NCBI GenBank assembly: GCA_014762505.1
Contig: JABURS010000042.1
Span: forward strand, 206,877-270,876
From: Chromatiales bacterium
Lineage (GTDB): Bacteria; Pseudomonadota; Gammaproteobacteria; SpSt-1174
DNA: 64,000 nucleotides
Direction: 5' to 3'
The first letter of the stretch is position 1, and each line of letters starts with the position of its first letter. Shown in pieces: positions 1 through 14,779 of the stretch. The position numbers and the translations under genes are program-made. The notes beneath the pieces are model-generated. The model saw only the letters and a list, made by a program, of their open reading frames with translations. It was not told the origin of the DNA and did no database searches.

Positions 1-733
<733 letters not shown>

Positions 734-847
734 GGTCTGTCCTGCGTGTTGGAGGTTATTCGTCTTGCGCGCGGTTTTTCGGCGCGAAAGCGCGTAATTA
801 TCGGCGATTTGGCCCCGAAACGGTAGGGGCGGGGGTGACGCGCCGGG

Positions 848-1468
848 CTAATGCGGCCCCAGCCGGCGTGCCGCGGCGACCAGCTTGGTGCGGCCGAAGA
901 TGAGACTCCAGCGTGAACCGCCGGCCTGGCGCCAGAGCACCGCGGCACGGATGCCCGCCAGCAGCAGGGCACGGATGCGGGAGGCGTTGTCCGGGTTGCT
1001 CAGGTGGCCCTGGTCGCCCTGCACGATGATGCGCGGCCCCATCTGGCTGATGGTGTTCTGGTAGAGCTCGGCCAGCCGCGCCACGGTGTTGGCATGCGTG
1101 GCGGAGAAGAACTCGAACTGCTTCTCGGCCGTCTGCAGGCCTTCCTGGATGGTGGACACCAGGTCCGGGCGTCTGCGCAGGCGGCGCTCCAGGTGCAGCA
1201 GCGTGACGACGTAGCGGGTGATCTCCATCTCGCGCGTGGTGTTCTGCTGGCCCAGCTGCTGTTCCAGCACGTTGAAGCCCAGGCGCAGGTTCGACAGTTC
1301 GCCGTAAATCGACTCGATGCCCTCGGCCTCGAGCGTGAACAGGCTCTTGATGCAGGTCTCGAAGGCGGCGGGGTCGGCCGAGCCTTCCCAGGCGACCTGG
1401 CGCACGAGTTCGGCACACTGGAACAGGGCGGCCATGGCGATGGCGCGATTTTCGATGCTCGGTGTCAC
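848..1468 (-). CDS. hflD: High frequency lysogenization protein HflD
   Basis: HflD (YcfC) is a peripheral membrane protein that in E. coli modulates lambda CII stability; its wider role is unclear. The 206-aa all-helical protein matches the family length of about 210 aa. It has the family features IAMAALFQCAELVRQVA near the N-terminus and the central block LGFNVLEQQLG. The start is a GTG at 1468 (reads MTPSIENRA), 14 bp after the mnmA stop; the same frame runs further upstream without a stop, but only this start gives the family length. The order nudJ-mnmA-hflD is the usual gammaproteobacterial operon. Confidence 0.9.
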   Translation of the reverse strand: MTPSIENRAIAMAALFQCAELVRQVAWEGSADPAAFETCIKSLFTLEAEGIESIYGELSNLRLGFNVLEQQLGQQNTTREMEITRYVVTLLHLERRLRRRPDLVSTIQEGLQTAEKQFEFFSATHANTVARLAELYQNTISQMGPRIIVQGDQGHLSNPDNASRIRALLLAGIRAAVLWRQAGGSRWSLIFGRTKLVAAARRLGPH

Positions 1469-1482
1469 GGGGCTACCTGTTG

Positions 1483-3045
<1,563 letters not shown>

Positions 3046-3280
3046 TCATATCATGCGGCCCAGCGCCGGGACGCGCCGCCGTCTCGCCGCCCGGGAAAAC
3101 AGCAGCCGGTGGAACTTTCGTTTTGCAGGACCAGTCTCAGTTCTTTGAAAAACCCGACCAATCAATGGGTTAAGCCGCGGTTTTGCAACGCTGCCCGTTG
3201 GGTGAAACGCGGCGCTGCGGTATACTCTGGGTCCCGCCGCACCGGGTCGGCAATACGGCAACTGAACTAGACTCAGATCA

Positions 3281-3604
3281 ATGGCAGAGCAACACAGACA
3301 GGATCACGACGACGGCCTGCTCGTCGAGGAATCGAAGCCCCGGGTCAAGCGCCCGCCCATGTACAAGGTGGTGTTGTTGAACGATGACTACACGCCGATG
3401 GAGTTCGTGGTCCTGGTGCTGGAGACCTTCTTCAACATGGACCGCGAGCGCGCCACGCGCGTGATGCTCGCGGTACACACCAAGGGCAAGGGCGTGTGCG
3501 GCATCTACACCCGCGACATCGCCGAGACCAAGGTGGCCCAGGTGAACGACTACGCCCGCGAGAACCAGCACCCGTTGCTGTGCTCCATGGAAGAAGCGGA
3601 CTGA
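3281..3604 (+). CDS. clpS: ATP-dependent Clp protease adaptor ClpS
   Basis: ClpS (107 aa) binds the ClpA N-domain and delivers N-degron substrates to ClpAP. The core begins at [18 protein letters not shown], where the NDD(Y/F)TP segment forms the N-degron pocket, and continues through helix [13 protein letters not shown] and the [11 protein letters not shown] loop. The N-terminal about 27 residues are acidic and flexible, as usual. It lies 81 bp before clpA on the same strand, the standard clpSA pair. The start is the ATG at 3281 after AGATCA; no stronger ribosome site is seen. Confidence 0.97.
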   Translation: MAEQHRQDHDDGLLVEESKPRVKRPPMYKVVLLNDDYTPMEFVVLVLETFFNMDRERATRVMLAVHTKGKGVCGIYTRDIAETKVAQVNDYARENQHPLLCSMEEAD

Positions 3605-3685
3605 ATCCGGCCCGGACGCCCCACAGGCAGCAGCCAGACCCGGCCCAGCCGGTACATCAGCCAGCCGGAACGATAGAGAGAGCCC

Positions 3686-5950
3686 ATGCTCAGCAAAGAA
3701 CTCGAGTTTTCCCTCAACGCGGCCTTCAAGAATGCCCGCGAGAGCCGTCATGAATTCATGACCGTGGAGCACCTGCTGCTCGCGCTGGTCGACAACGCGA
3801 CGGCGGCCAGCGTGATGCGTGCCTGCGGCGTGGACCTGGACGAGCTGCGCCACGACCTCGCCGTGTTCATCGACGACAACACCCCGCTGCTGCCGCCGGA
3901 AGATCCGCGCGACACCCAGCCCACGCTCGGTTTCCAGCGGGTGCTGCAGCGCGCCGTGTTCCACGTGCAGTCCTCCGGCAAGAAGGAGGTCAACGGCGCC
4001 AACGTGCTGGTGGCCATCTTCGGCGAGCAGGATTCGCAGGCCGTGTACCTGCTGGCCAAGTACGACCTGACGCGGCTGGACGTGGTGAACTACCTCTCCC
4101 ACGGTATCTCGCGCATCGGCGACGAGGAGGAGCTGGGCGAGGAGCACATCGTGCCGGAAGAGGGCGAGGGGGAGGACGAGGAATCGCGCCGCAGCCCGCT
4201 GGACGAGTTCGCCACCAACCTCAATGCCCAGGCCATCCAGGGCAAGATCGACCCGCTCATCGGCCGCGCCAGCGAGGTGGAGCGCACCATCCAGATCCTG
4301 TGTCGCCGGCGCAAGAACAACCCCCTGCTGGTCGGCGAGGCCGGCGTGGGCAAGACCGCGATTGCCGAGGGCCTGGCGAAGAAGATCGTCGACGAGGAGG
4401 TGCCGGAGGTGCTGGCCGACAGCACCATCTACGCGCTGGACCTCGGCGCCCTGGTGGCCGGCACCAAGTACCGCGGCGACTTCGAGAAGCGCCTCAAGGG
4501 CGTGCTGCGCCAGCTGAAGAAGGAGCCGGGTGCGATCCTGTTCATCGACGAGATCCACACCATCATCGGTGCGGGTTCGGCCTCGGGTGGCGTGATGGAC
4601 GCCTCCAACCTGATCAAGCCCATGCTGGCCTCGGGCGAACTCAAGTGCATCGGTTCCACCACCTACCAGGAATACCGCGGCATCTTCGAAAAGGACCGCG
4701 CCCTGGCCCGTCGTTTCCAGAAGATCGACGTGAACGAGCCGAGCGTGGACGAGACCTTCGAGATCCTCAAGGGGCTGAAGTCGCGCTTCGAGGAACATCA
4801 TTCGGTGAAGTACACCAGCAAGGCCCTGCGTGCGGCGGCCGAGCTGTCGGAGAAGTACATCTCCGACCGCCATCTGCCGGACAAGGCCATCGACGTGATC
4901 GACGAGGCCGGCGCCAGCCGCCGCCTGCAGCCGGAGAGCAGCCGCAAGAAGACCATCGGCATCCGCGACATCGAGGACATCGTCGCCAAGATCGCCCGCA
5001 TCCCGGCCAAGAACGTCTCCGCCTCCGACATGGAGACGCTGAAGAACCTGGAGCGCGACCTGAAGATGGTGGTCTACGGGCAGGACGAGGCCATCGACCT
5101 GCTGGCCTCGGCGATCAAGATGTCACGCTCCGGCCTGGGCGACCCCGACAAGCCGATCGGCTCCTTCCTGTTCGCCGGCCCCACCGGCGTGGGCAAGACC
5201 GAGGTGACACGCCAGCTCGCCCGTATCATGGGCATCGAGCTGCTGCGCTTCGACATGTCCGAGTACATGGAGCGCCACACCGTCTCGCGCCTGATCGGTG
5301 CGCCCCCCGGCTACGTCGGCTACGACGAGGGCGGGCTGCTCACGGACGCCGTGCTCAAGCATCCGCATGCCGTGCTGCTGCTCGACGAGATCGAGAAGGC
5401 CCACCCGGACGTCTTCAACCTGCTGCTGCAGGTGATGGACCACGGCACGCTCACCGACACCAACGGCCGCAAGGTGGACTTCCGCAACGTGGTGATCGTG
5501 ATGACCAGCAACGCCGGCGCCGAATCGCTGACGCGCAAGACCGTGGGCTTCACCCCGCAGGATCACACCACCGACGCGATGGAGACCATCAAGAAGACCT
5601 TCTCGCCGGAATTCCGCAACCGCCTGGATGCCATCATCCAGTTCAAGTCGCTGGACCCGCGCACCATTGTCAACGTGGTCGACAAGTTCATCATCCAGCT
5701 CGAGTCCCAGCTGGAAGAGAAGAAGGTCACGCTGGTGGTGGAGGATTCGGCGCGGCACTGGCTGGCCGAGCGCGGCTACGATCCGCAGATGGGTGCACGG
5801 CCCATGGCCCGTGTCATCCAGGAGCACATCAAGAAGCCGCTGGCCAACGAGATCCTGTTCGGGAAGCTGGCGGGTGGTGGCGAGGTGCGCATCACGGCCG
5901 GCGAGGGTGGGCTGAAACTCGAATACGAAACAAAAGAGGCGGTGCACTAG
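3686..5950 (+). CDS. clpA: ATP-dependent Clp protease ATP-binding subunit ClpA
   Basis: AAA+ unfoldase of ClpAP, 754 aa as in E. coli (758). The order is an N-domain (1 to about 145), an acidic linker ([19 protein letters not shown]), AAA1 with Walker A GEAGVGKT near residue 216 and Walker [10 protein letters not shown], and AAA2 with Walker A GPTGVGKT near residue 498 and Walker [10 protein letters not shown]. The C-terminal domain contains [18 protein letters not shown]. The start follows a clear AGAGAG ribosome site. The downstream neighbour infA is convergent. Confidence 0.98.
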   Translation: MLSKELEFSLNAAFKNARESRHEFMTVEHLLLALVDNATAASVMRACGVDLDELRHDLAVFIDDNTPLLPPEDPRDTQPTLGFQRVLQRAVFHVQSSGKKEVNGANVLVAIFGEQDSQAVYLLAKYDLTRLDVVNYLSHGISRIGDEEELGEEHIVPEEGEGEDEESRRSPLDEFATNLNAQAIQGKIDPLIGRASEVERTIQILCRRRKNNPLLVGEAGVGKTAIAEGLAKKIVDEEVPEVLADSTIYALDLGALVAGTKYRGDFEKRLKGVLRQLKKEPGAILFIDEIHTIIGAGSASGGVMDASNLIKPMLASGELKCIGSTTYQEYRGIFEKDRALARRFQKIDVNEPSVDETFEILKGLKSRFEEHHSVKYTSKALRAAAELSEKYISDRHLPDKAIDVIDEAGASRRLQPESSRKKTIGIRDIEDIVAKIARIPAKNVSASDMETLKNLERDLKMVVYGQDEAIDLLASAIKMSRSGLGDPDKPIGSFLFAGPTGVGKTEVTRQLARIMGIELLRFDMSEYMERHTVSRLIGAPPGYVGYDEGGLLTDAVLKHPHAVLLLDEIEKAHPDVFNLLLQVMDHGTLTDTNGRKVDFRNVVIVMTSNAGAESLTRKTVGFTPQDHTTDAMETIKKTFSPEFRNRLDAIIQFKSLDPRTIVNVVDKFIIQLESQLEEKKVTLVVEDSARHWLAERGYDPQMGARPMARVIQEHIKKPLANEILFGKLAGGGEVRITAGEGGLKLEYETKEAVH

Positions 5951-5992
5951 GCACCGCCTCCGGCATCTCGGTTTCACGCAGTCGCCAGGGGC

Positions 5993-6211
5993 CTAGCGGT
6001 TGCGGTAGGTGATGCGCCCCTTGGTGAGGTCGTAGGGCGTCAGCTGCACGGTGACGCGGTCGCCGGTGAGGATGCGGATGTAGTTCTTGCGCATGCGGCC
6101 GGAGATATGGGCCGTCACCACGTGACCGTTGTCCAGTTCCACTCGGAACATCGTGTTGGGCAGGGTGTCGACCACCGTGCCTTCCATCTCGATGTGATCT
6201 TCTTTTGCCAT
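5993..6211 (-). CDS. infA: Translation initiation factor IF-1
   Basis: IF-1, 72 aa, a single S1/OB-fold that binds the 30S A site. The sequence [19 protein letters not shown] through [18 protein letters not shown] and the C-terminal [12 protein letters not shown] is near the bacterial consensus along its whole length. It converges on clpA with 42 bp between stops, a common gammaproteobacterial arrangement. Its upstream region is shared with the divergent fab operon. Confidence 0.98.
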   Translation of the reverse strand: MAKEDHIEMEGTVVDTLPNTMFRVELDNGHVVTAHISGRMRKNYIRILTGDRVTVQLTPYDLTKGRITYRNR

Positions 6212-6431
6212 ATGCCTTGAAGGTTAGAGGCTGCGCCGTTTTGACCAGCCGGTATTATCGACAACCTGCCGGATAAAACAAGCATTTGCCGCCCATTCCG
6301 GATTGATTTTCGGGCATTTTTATCCCCACCGGCGCATTTGCGCTGCTTCGATGCTTTGCCTACACTACGCGCCTTCGCCGACGTCGCCATCAGATAAACA
6401 ATAGACAACCAGGCAAGAGGCCACCACCTAC
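6212..6431. promoter_or_regulatory. Divergent intergenic region between infA and the fab operon
   Basis: 220 bp separate the starts of infA (minus) and fabD (plus), so promoters for both must lie here. It is AT-richer than its flanks (for example TTTTTATCCCC near 6318). I could not pick convincing -35/-10 pairs by eye. No plsX, fabH or rpmF gene is present, although these often precede fabD. Confidence 0.5.
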
Positions 6432-7373
6432 ATGACCTTTGCAGCCGTTTTCCCCGGCCAGGGCTCCCAGTCCATGGGCATGCTCGCCGAGCTGGGCGAC
6501 AAGTACTACCAGGTACGCGAGACCTTCCAGGAGGCCTCCGACGCACTGGGCTTCGACCTCTGGTCGCTGACCCAGAACGGTCCCGAGAGCGATCTCAACA
6601 GCACCGAGAACACGCAGCCGGCCATGCTGGCGGCGGGCGTTGCCGTCTGGCGCGTGTGGAAGGCCCAGGGCGGCTGCCTGCCGCAGGCCATGGCCGGACA
6701 CAGCCTGGGCGAGTACACCGCCCTGGTCTGCGCCGGCGCCATGGAGTTCGACGCGGCCGTCACCCTGGTGCGCGAGCGCGGCCGCCTGATGCAGGCGGCG
6801 GTACCGGAAGGCGAGGGCGCCATGGCGGCCATCCTGGGGCTGGACGACGACGCCGTGCGGGCCGTCTGCGAAGGCGCCGCGCAGGGCGAGGTGGTCGAGC
6901 CGGTCAACTTCAATTCGCCGGGCCAGGTGGTGATCGCGGGCTCGGCTGCCGCCGTCGAGCGCGCCGTGGCCGCCGCCACCGAGGCCGGTGCCAAGCGGGC
7001 CCTGAAACTGCCGGTGAGCGTGCCCTCGCACTGCAGCCTGATGCGTGGCGCGGGCGATCAGCTCGCCGAGCGCCTGGCAGGCGTGGCCATCCAGGCCCCG
7101 TCCATCCCGGTGATCCACAACGCCGACGTCGCCAGCCACAGCGAGCCCGATCGCATCCGCGACGCCCTGGCCCGCCAGCTCTACAGCCCGGTGCGCTGGG
7201 TCGAAACTGTTAACCGGTTGGCGGCCGACGGTGTCACCGACATCGTAGAATTCGGCCCCGGCAAGGTCCTGGCCGGCCTCACCAAACGAATCGACAAGTC
7301 CATTTCGGCCCAGTGCGCGCTCGATGCGGCCTCGCTCGCGTCCGCCCTCGGCCTGTGCGGAGAGAAAGCCTGA
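6432..7373 (+). CDS. fabD: Malonyl-CoA:ACP transacylase FabD
   Basis: FabD (313 aa) transfers malonyl from CoA to ACP for fatty-acid elongation. The N-terminus FAAVFPGQGSQSMGML has the family GQGSQ motif, and the nucleophile serine sits in MAGHSLGEYTALVCAG (GHSLG). The catalytic histidine is in the region SVPSHCSLM. The start is the ATG after GAGGCCACCACCTAC. It overlaps fabG by one base in a TGATG arrangement, so the two are coupled. Confidence 0.97.
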   Translation: MTFAAVFPGQGSQSMGMLAELGDKYYQVRETFQEASDALGFDLWSLTQNGPESDLNSTENTQPAMLAAGVAVWRVWKAQGGCLPQAMAGHSLGEYTALVCAGAMEFDAAVTLVRERGRLMQAAVPEGEGAMAAILGLDDDAVRAVCEGAAQGEVVEPVNFNSPGQVVIAGSAAAVERAVAAATEAGAKRALKLPVSVPSHCSLMRGAGDQLAERLAGVAIQAPSIPVIHNADVASHSEPDRIRDALARQLYSPVRWVETVNRLAADGVTDIVEFGPGKVLAGLTKRIDKSISAQCALDAASLASALGLCGEKA

Positions 7374-8116
7374 TGAAGCTTGAAGGAGAAATCGCGCTGG
7401 TCACCGGCGCCAGCCGCGGCATCGGCCGTGCCATCGCCGTGGCCCTGGGACAGCAGGGTGCGACCGTCATCGGCACCGCCACCAGCGACAAGGGCGCCGA
7501 GGCGATCACCGCCTACATGAAGGAGGCCGGCATCAAGGGGCAGGGCATGACCCTGAACGTCACCGATGCCGAGGCCGTGACCGAGACCGTCAAGGCCATC
7601 GGCGAGGCGCATGGTCCGGTGACCATTCTGGTGAACAATGCCGGCATCACCCGCGACAACCTGTTGATGCGCATGAAGGACGAGGAATGGGATGACATCA
7701 TGCAGACCAACCTCAGCTCCGTGTTCCGCGTCTCCAAGGCCGTGCTGCGCGGCATGATGAAGGCGAAGAAGGGCCGCATCATCAGCATCGCCTCCGTGGT
7801 CGGTGCCACCGGCAACCCGGGTCAGGCCAACTACGCCGCCGCCAAGGCCGGCATCGTCGGCTTCTCCAAGTCGCTGGCCCGCGAGGTGGGCTCGCGCGGG
7901 ATCACCGTGAACGTGGTGGCGCCGGGCTTCATCGACACCGACATGACGCGCGCCCTGCCGGAAGAGCAGCGCGAGGCGCTCGTCGGCCAGATCGCGCTCG
8001 GACGCCTGGGCGCGGCCGAGGACATCGCCAACGCGGTGGCCTTCCTGGCCTCGCCGGAGGCCGCTTACATCACGGGCGAGACCCTGCACGTGAACGGCGG
8101 CATGTACATGGCCTGA
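7373..8116 (+). CDS. fabG: 3-oxoacyl-ACP reductase FabG
   Basis: NADPH-dependent beta-ketoacyl-ACP reductase of the SDR family, 247 aa. The Rossmann motif VTGASRGIGRAIA is near residues 10-22. The NNAG motif is followed by the catalytic serine (IASVVGATGNPGQ) and the YAAAKAG tyrosine-lysine pair. The C-terminus GETLHVNGGMYMA is typical of FabG. I chose the ATG at 7373, overlapping the fabD stop, because MKLEGEIALVTGAS gives the canonical length; an in-frame extension into fabD is not real. Confidence 0.97.
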   Translation: MKLEGEIALVTGASRGIGRAIAVALGQQGATVIGTATSDKGAEAITAYMKEAGIKGQGMTLNVTDAEAVTETVKAIGEAHGPVTILVNNAGITRDNLLMRMKDEEWDDIMQTNLSSVFRVSKAVLRGMMKAKKGRIISIASVVGATGNPGQANYAAAKAGIVGFSKSLAREVGSRGITVNVVAPGFIDTDMTRALPEEQREALVGQIALGRLGAAEDIANAVAFLASPEAAYITGETLHVNGGMYMA

Positions 8117-8310
8117 GCCGCCACTACCTAGAAGAAAGACGAGAAACAGGCTCCAACATTCTGTTTGAAAAGGTTTTTTGGTCTGCGTAACGAGAACGTT
8201 GCGCGGTCCTCGAGAGCGGGTCTTCCGACAAAGTAGATTGCCGGATGGCTTTACACTAAAATACCGCCGCAGTTACGCTGCGTTGAGCATATTTAGGGGA
8301 TAACTAGCCA
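8117..8310 (+). promoter_or_regulatory. acpP leader and probable promoter region
   Basis: 194 bp between fabG and acpP with no gene. acpP is normally transcribed from its own strong promoter as well as with fabG, and this spacing fits that. A lac-like TTTACACTAAAAT stretch lies near 8250-8262. AGGGGATAACTAGCCA directly before the acpP start supplies a good ribosome site. The promoter boxes are not assigned with confidence. Confidence 0.45.
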
Positions 8311-8544
8311 ATGAGTACTATCGAAGAACGCGTCAAGAAGATCGTCGTCGAACAGCTGGGCGCCAAGGAAGAAGATGTCACCAATGAAGCGTCCTTTGTC
8401 GACGATCTGGGCGCTGACTCCCTCGACACCGTCGAACTGGTCATGGCTCTGGAAGAAGAGTTCGAGACCGAGATTCCCGACGAGGAAGCCGAAAAGATCA
8501 CCACCGTCCAGCAGGCCATTGATTACATCAACGCGCACAAGTAA
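8311..8544 (+). CDS. acpP: Acyl carrier protein AcpP
   Basis: Acyl carrier protein, 77 aa, acidic, carrying growing acyl chains on a 4'-phosphopantetheine. The attachment serine is S37 in [19 protein letters not shown], an exact ACP signature. The N-terminus [17 protein letters not shown] and the C-terminus AIDYINAHK match the gammaproteobacterial protein almost residue for residue. It sits between fabG and fabF as usual. Confidence 0.98.
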   Translation: MSTIEERVKKIVVEQLGAKEEDVTNEASFVDDLGADSLDTVELVMALEEEFETEIPDEEAEKITTVQQAIDYINAHK

Positions 8545-8570
8545 CGCGCGACCTGCGGAATAAAGACAGA

Positions 8571-8606
8571 GCAACAGACCGCGACCCTACGGTCGCGGTC
8601 TGTTGC
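8571..8606 (+). terminator. Perfect 16-bp hairpin between acpP and fabF
   Basis: GCAACAGACCGCGACC (8571-8586) pairs perfectly with 8591-8606 around the loop CTAC and is followed by only three T residues. It probably acts as a partial terminator or an RNA stabiliser that lets acpP outrun fabF. It also lies over the upstream in-frame fabF start codon at 8608, which argues for the later start at 8644. Confidence 0.75.
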
Positions 8607-8643
8607 TTTGGATCATGAAGCGAAACGAAGAAGGGTCATCACC

Positions 8644-9891
8644 TTGTCCAAGCGTCGTGTAGTTGTCACCGGTCTGGGTATCATTTCGCCCGTCGGTTCC
8701 ACCATCGATACTGCCTGGGAGAACATCAAGGCGGGTAAAAGCGGGATCGACCGCATCAATCCCGATCTTTTCGATTCCAGTGCCTTTTCCGTGCAGATCG
8801 CGGGTAACGTCAGCGGCTTCACCGCCGATGACTACATCACGCCCAAGGACCAGAAGAAGATGGACCTCTTTGTCCAGTACGGCATGGCGGCAGGGATTCA
8901 GGCCGTTGCCGACGCCGGGCTGGAGGTGACCGAGCAGAATGCCGAGCGCATCGGCGTGTCCATCGGCTCGGGTATCGGTGGTCTCGGTACCATCGAACGC
9001 AATTACGAGGCCTACATGAAGGGCGGTCCGCGCAAGATCTCGCCGTTCTTCGTGCCCAGCGCCATCATCAACATGATCTCGGGCAATCTCTCGATCATGT
9101 ACGGTTTCAAGGGTCCGAACATCGCGCTGGTCAGTGCCTGCGCGACCGCGACCCACAGCATCGGCGATGCCGCCCGTCACATCATCTATGGTGACGCGGA
9201 CGTGATGATCGCCGGTGGTGCGGAGATGGGCTGCACCGTGCTCGGCATCGGCGGTTTCGCCGCCGCCCGCGCCCTGTCCACCCGCAACGACGATCCCCAG
9301 GCGGCCAGCCGTCCCTGGGACAAGGACCGCGACGGCTTCGTGCTCGGCGACGGTGCCGGCGTGCTGGTGCTCGAGGAGTACGAACATGCCAAGGCCCGCG
9401 GGGCGAAGATCTACTGCGAACTGGCCGGTCTCGGCTGGTCGGCCGACGCCTATCACATGACCTCGCCCTCCGAGGGTGGGGAAGGTGCGGCGCGCTGCAT
9501 GACCATGGCCATGAAGGACGCCGGCATCAATCCCGAGGACGTGGACTACATCAACGCCCACGGCACCTCCACCCCGGCCGGCGACGTCGCCGAGACCTCG
9601 GCGGTCAAGCGTGCCTTCGGCGATCACGCCCGCAAGCTGGCCGTGAGCTCCACCAAGTCCATGACCGGTCACCTGCTCGGGGCCGCCGGCGGTGTCGAGG
9701 CGGTGTTCTCGGTGCTGTCGCTGCGCGACCAGATCATGCCCCCGACCATCAACCTCGACAACCAGGACCCGGCCTGCGATCTCGACTTCGTGCCCAACAC
9801 CGCACGCGAGGGCAAGCTCGACGTGGTGCTGTCGAACTCCTTCGGTTTCGGCGGCACCAACGGCACCCTGGTGTTCAAGAAACTCGCCTGA
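8644..9891 (+). CDS. fabF: 3-oxoacyl-ACP synthase II FabF
   Basis: Beta-ketoacyl-ACP synthase II, 415 aa (E. coli 413). The Cys-His-His triad is C166 (in VSACATATH), H306 (in [12 protein letters not shown]) and H343 (in [13 protein letters not shown]), and the C-terminal [14 protein letters not shown] loop is present. The start is a TTG at 8644, giving [18 protein letters not shown] like other FabF proteins, preceded by GAAGAAGGG. Another in-frame TTG at 8608 abuts the hairpin and would add 12 atypical residues. Confidence 0.96.
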   Translation: MSKRRVVVTGLGIISPVGSTIDTAWENIKAGKSGIDRINPDLFDSSAFSVQIAGNVSGFTADDYITPKDQKKMDLFVQYGMAAGIQAVADAGLEVTEQNAERIGVSIGSGIGGLGTIERNYEAYMKGGPRKISPFFVPSAIINMISGNLSIMYGFKGPNIALVSACATATHSIGDAARHIIYGDADVMIAGGAEMGCTVLGIGGFAAARALSTRNDDPQAASRPWDKDRDGFVLGDGAGVLVLEEYEHAKARGAKIYCELAGLGWSADAYHMTSPSEGGEGAARCMTMAMKDAGINPEDVDYINAHGTSTPAGDVAETSAVKRAFGDHARKLAVSSTKSMTGHLLGAAGGVEAVFSVLSLRDQIMPPTINLDNQDPACDLDFVPNTAREGKLDVVLSNSFGFGGTNGTLVFKKLA

Positions 9892-9918
9892 TCACTGCCC
9901 GGGCAGGGCGGGCGGCGC

Positions 9919-11283
9919 GTGCTCCTACGCTGGTTCGACAGCAGCACCGACCTCTTCGCCCTGCACCGGCACGCGCCCGCGCGCTATCCCTTCCTGCTGG
10001 ATAGCGCGGTCACCGGGACCCCCCACTCGCGTTATTCCATCCTCCTGGCACTGCCTGGCGAGCGGCTCCGGCTGACCGCCGACGGCGTCCTGACCGGCCC
10101 CCATGCCGCGGGGCAGACCCGCTTCGTCGATGCCCTGGACAACTGGTTTCTCGCCGAGGTCGGCTCCGCCACGCCGGCCGACGACGAGCTGCCGTTTCAC
10201 GGCGGCTGGTTCCTCTACCTGGGCTATGAGCTCGCCGCCGAACTCGAACCCACGCTCGAACTGCCACCGGCCGCCGGCATCGCACCGGTGGCCGAGGCCG
10301 TACGCTGCCAGGGGGCGGTGATCGTCGACCACGAACGCCGGGCCTGCGCGGTGGTGGCCGAGCCGGGAGCGCAGGCCGGTTTCGCCGCCCTGTGCGCGGA
10401 CGTGGCATCCGACCTGGCCGCCCGCGAGGCCGGCACCAGCCCCATGCCGATTGTCGGCACGATCCGCGAGGACGAGCCCACGGCCTACCTCGACGGCGTA
10501 CGACGCTGCCTCGACTACATCCGCGATGGCGACGTCTTCCAGGTCAATCTCTCGCGCGGCTGGGAGGTGACGCTGTCGCAGGCGGTCTCGCATGCCGATC
10601 TCTATGCCCGGCTGCGCGAGGCCAACCCGGCCCCCTTTGCCGGGCTCGCCGACTTCGGTGACTGGGCGGTGCTGAGCTCCTCGCCGGAGCGACTGGTGAA
10701 GGTCAGGGGTGGGCGTGTCGACACGCGGCCGATCGCCGGCACGCGGCCGCGCGGTGCGGACAGCGGAGACGACGACCGCCTCTCGCGGGAGCTCATCGGC
10801 CATCCCAAGGAGCGGGCCGAGCACGTCATGCTGCTGGACCTGGAACGCAACGACCTGGGACGCATCTGCCGCCCGGGCAGCATCCGGGTCGACGAGCTCA
10901 TGTCGGTGGAGAGCTATCGCCATGTCCATCACATCGTCTCCAACGTCACCGGGGAACTGCGCCAGGGAGTACGCCCGGGCGAGGTGATCCGTGCGGTCTT
11001 TCCCGGCGGCACCATCACCGGCTGCCCCAAGGTGCGCTGCATGGAGATCATCGCCGAACTGGAGGGTGTCGGGCGCGGCGCCTACACGGGGGGGATCGGT
11101 TATCTCGATCGCAGCGGCGACATGGATCTCAACATCCTCATCCGCAGCATCCTGCGCCAGGGCGACACCCTGCACTTTCGTACCGGGGCCGGCATCGTCG
11201 CCGACTCCGACCCGCAGGCGGAGCTGGAGGAGACCCGACACAAGGCCCGCGGTCTGCTGCACGCGCTGGGGCAGGGGGGCTGA
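9919..11283 (+). CDS. pabB: Aminodeoxychorismate synthase component I PabB
   Basis: Chorismate-utilising enzyme of 454 aa that makes 4-amino-4-deoxychorismate for folate. The C-terminal half holds the chorismate-binding fold with GDVFQVNLSRGWEV, ERNDLGRICRPGSI, VHHIVSNVTGEL and the strong PabB-like PGGTITGCPKVRCMEII. The loop is PIAGTRPRG, where E. coli PabB has PIKGT with its catalytic lysine; alanine there is usual in anthranilate synthase but also occurs in PabB proteins. The adjacent pabC, 2 bp downstream, supports PabB over TrpE. The start is a GTG. Confidence 0.88.
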   Translation: MLLRWFDSSTDLFALHRHAPARYPFLLDSAVTGTPHSRYSILLALPGERLRLTADGVLTGPHAAGQTRFVDALDNWFLAEVGSATPADDELPFHGGWFLYLGYELAAELEPTLELPPAAGIAPVAEAVRCQGAVIVDHERRACAVVAEPGAQAGFAALCADVASDLAAREAGTSPMPIVGTIREDEPTAYLDGVRRCLDYIRDGDVFQVNLSRGWEVTLSQAVSHADLYARLREANPAPFAGLADFGDWAVLSSSPERLVKVRGGRVDTRPIAGTRPRGADSGDDDRLSRELIGHPKERAEHVMLLDLERNDLGRICRPGSIRVDELMSVESYRHVHHIVSNVTGELRQGVRPGEVIRAVFPGGTITGCPKVRCMEIIAELEGVGRGAYTGGIGYLDRSGDMDLNILIRSILRQGDTLHFRTGAGIVADSDPQAELEETRHKARGLLHALGQGG

Positions 11284-11285
11284 GC

Positions 11286-12098
11286 ATGACGGATTCCATG
11301 CTCGTCAACGGTCAGCCCGGCCACCTGGTCGAGGCCGCCGACCGTGGGCTGCAGTACGGCGACGGCCTGTTCGAGACCCTCGCCCTGCGCGGCGGCGAGG
11401 TGTGCCACTGGCCGGCGCATTACGCCCGCCTGCAGCGCGGCGGCGAGCGCCTGGGCCTGGCCGTGCCGGCGGCCTCCCTGCTGCTTGGCGAGATTGCCCG
11501 CGTGGCCAGCGGTGCGCCCCGCGAGGTGGTGAAGCTGGTACTGACCCGCGGGGCGGGCGGACGGGGCTATCGGCCGCCCGAGGGCGCCACTCCCACCCGC
11601 ATCGTCAGCCGTCACCCCTGGCCGGAACACCCGGTGCAATACCGGGAGGAGGGGATACTGGCCACCTGCTGCCGCATGCCGCTCGGACACAACCCGCGAC
11701 TCGCCGGCATCAAGCATCTCAACCGCCTGGAGCAGGTGCTGGCCCGCGCCGAATGGGGCGATGCCTATCAGGAAGGCGTGATGTGCGACACGCAGGGAAA
11801 CGTGGTTTCCGGTACCATGAGCAATCTGTTCCTGGTGACGGAACAGGGCCTGCTGACGCCGGACCTCACGGCCTGCGGCATCGAGGGAACCACCCGGGCG
11901 CGCGTGCTCGCCGCCGCCGAGGCGCGGGGACTGCCGGTCACCGTCGGCCGGGTCTCGATGACCGATCTCGCGCGCGCCCGGGGACTGTTTTTCTGCAACA
12001 CGGTCATCGGCATCTGGCCGGTACGGCAGCTCGATGACAGGCCGTATCGCATCGACGAAACCATCCGCGTGCTGATGCAGGACATCGGCCAGGACTGA
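11286..12098 (+). CDS. pabC: Aminodeoxychorismate lyase PabC
   Basis: PLP enzyme of fold type IV (270 aa) that releases pyruvate from aminodeoxychorismate to give p-aminobenzoate. The N-terminus has DRGLQYGDGLFETLAL. The PLP lysine is K143 in GIKHLNRLEQVLA. The region following ECDT-like MCDTQGNVVSGTMSNLFLV is typical of the branched-chain aminotransferase/lyase family. Its place between pabB and mltG is the standard gammaproteobacterial order, which favours the lyase over DAAT or IlvE. Confidence 0.95.
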   Translation: MTDSMLVNGQPGHLVEAADRGLQYGDGLFETLALRGGEVCHWPAHYARLQRGGERLGLAVPAASLLLGEIARVASGAPREVVKLVLTRGAGGRGYRPPEGATPTRIVSRHPWPEHPVQYREEGILATCCRMPLGHNPRLAGIKHLNRLEQVLARAEWGDAYQEGVMCDTQGNVVSGTMSNLFLVTEQGLLTPDLTACGIEGTTRARVLAAAEARGLPVTVGRVSMTDLARARGLFFCNTVIGIWPVRQLDDRPYRIDETIRVLMQDIGQD

Positions 12099-14764
<2,666 letters not shown>

Positions 14765-14779
14765 TCGAGGAGTACGCGC

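Noticed and set aside
3278-4873. A 531-codon minus-strand frame opposite clpS-clpA
   Set aside because: Antisense to ClpS and ClpA, both unmistakable; repetitive Leu/Val/His/Gly composition without domains.
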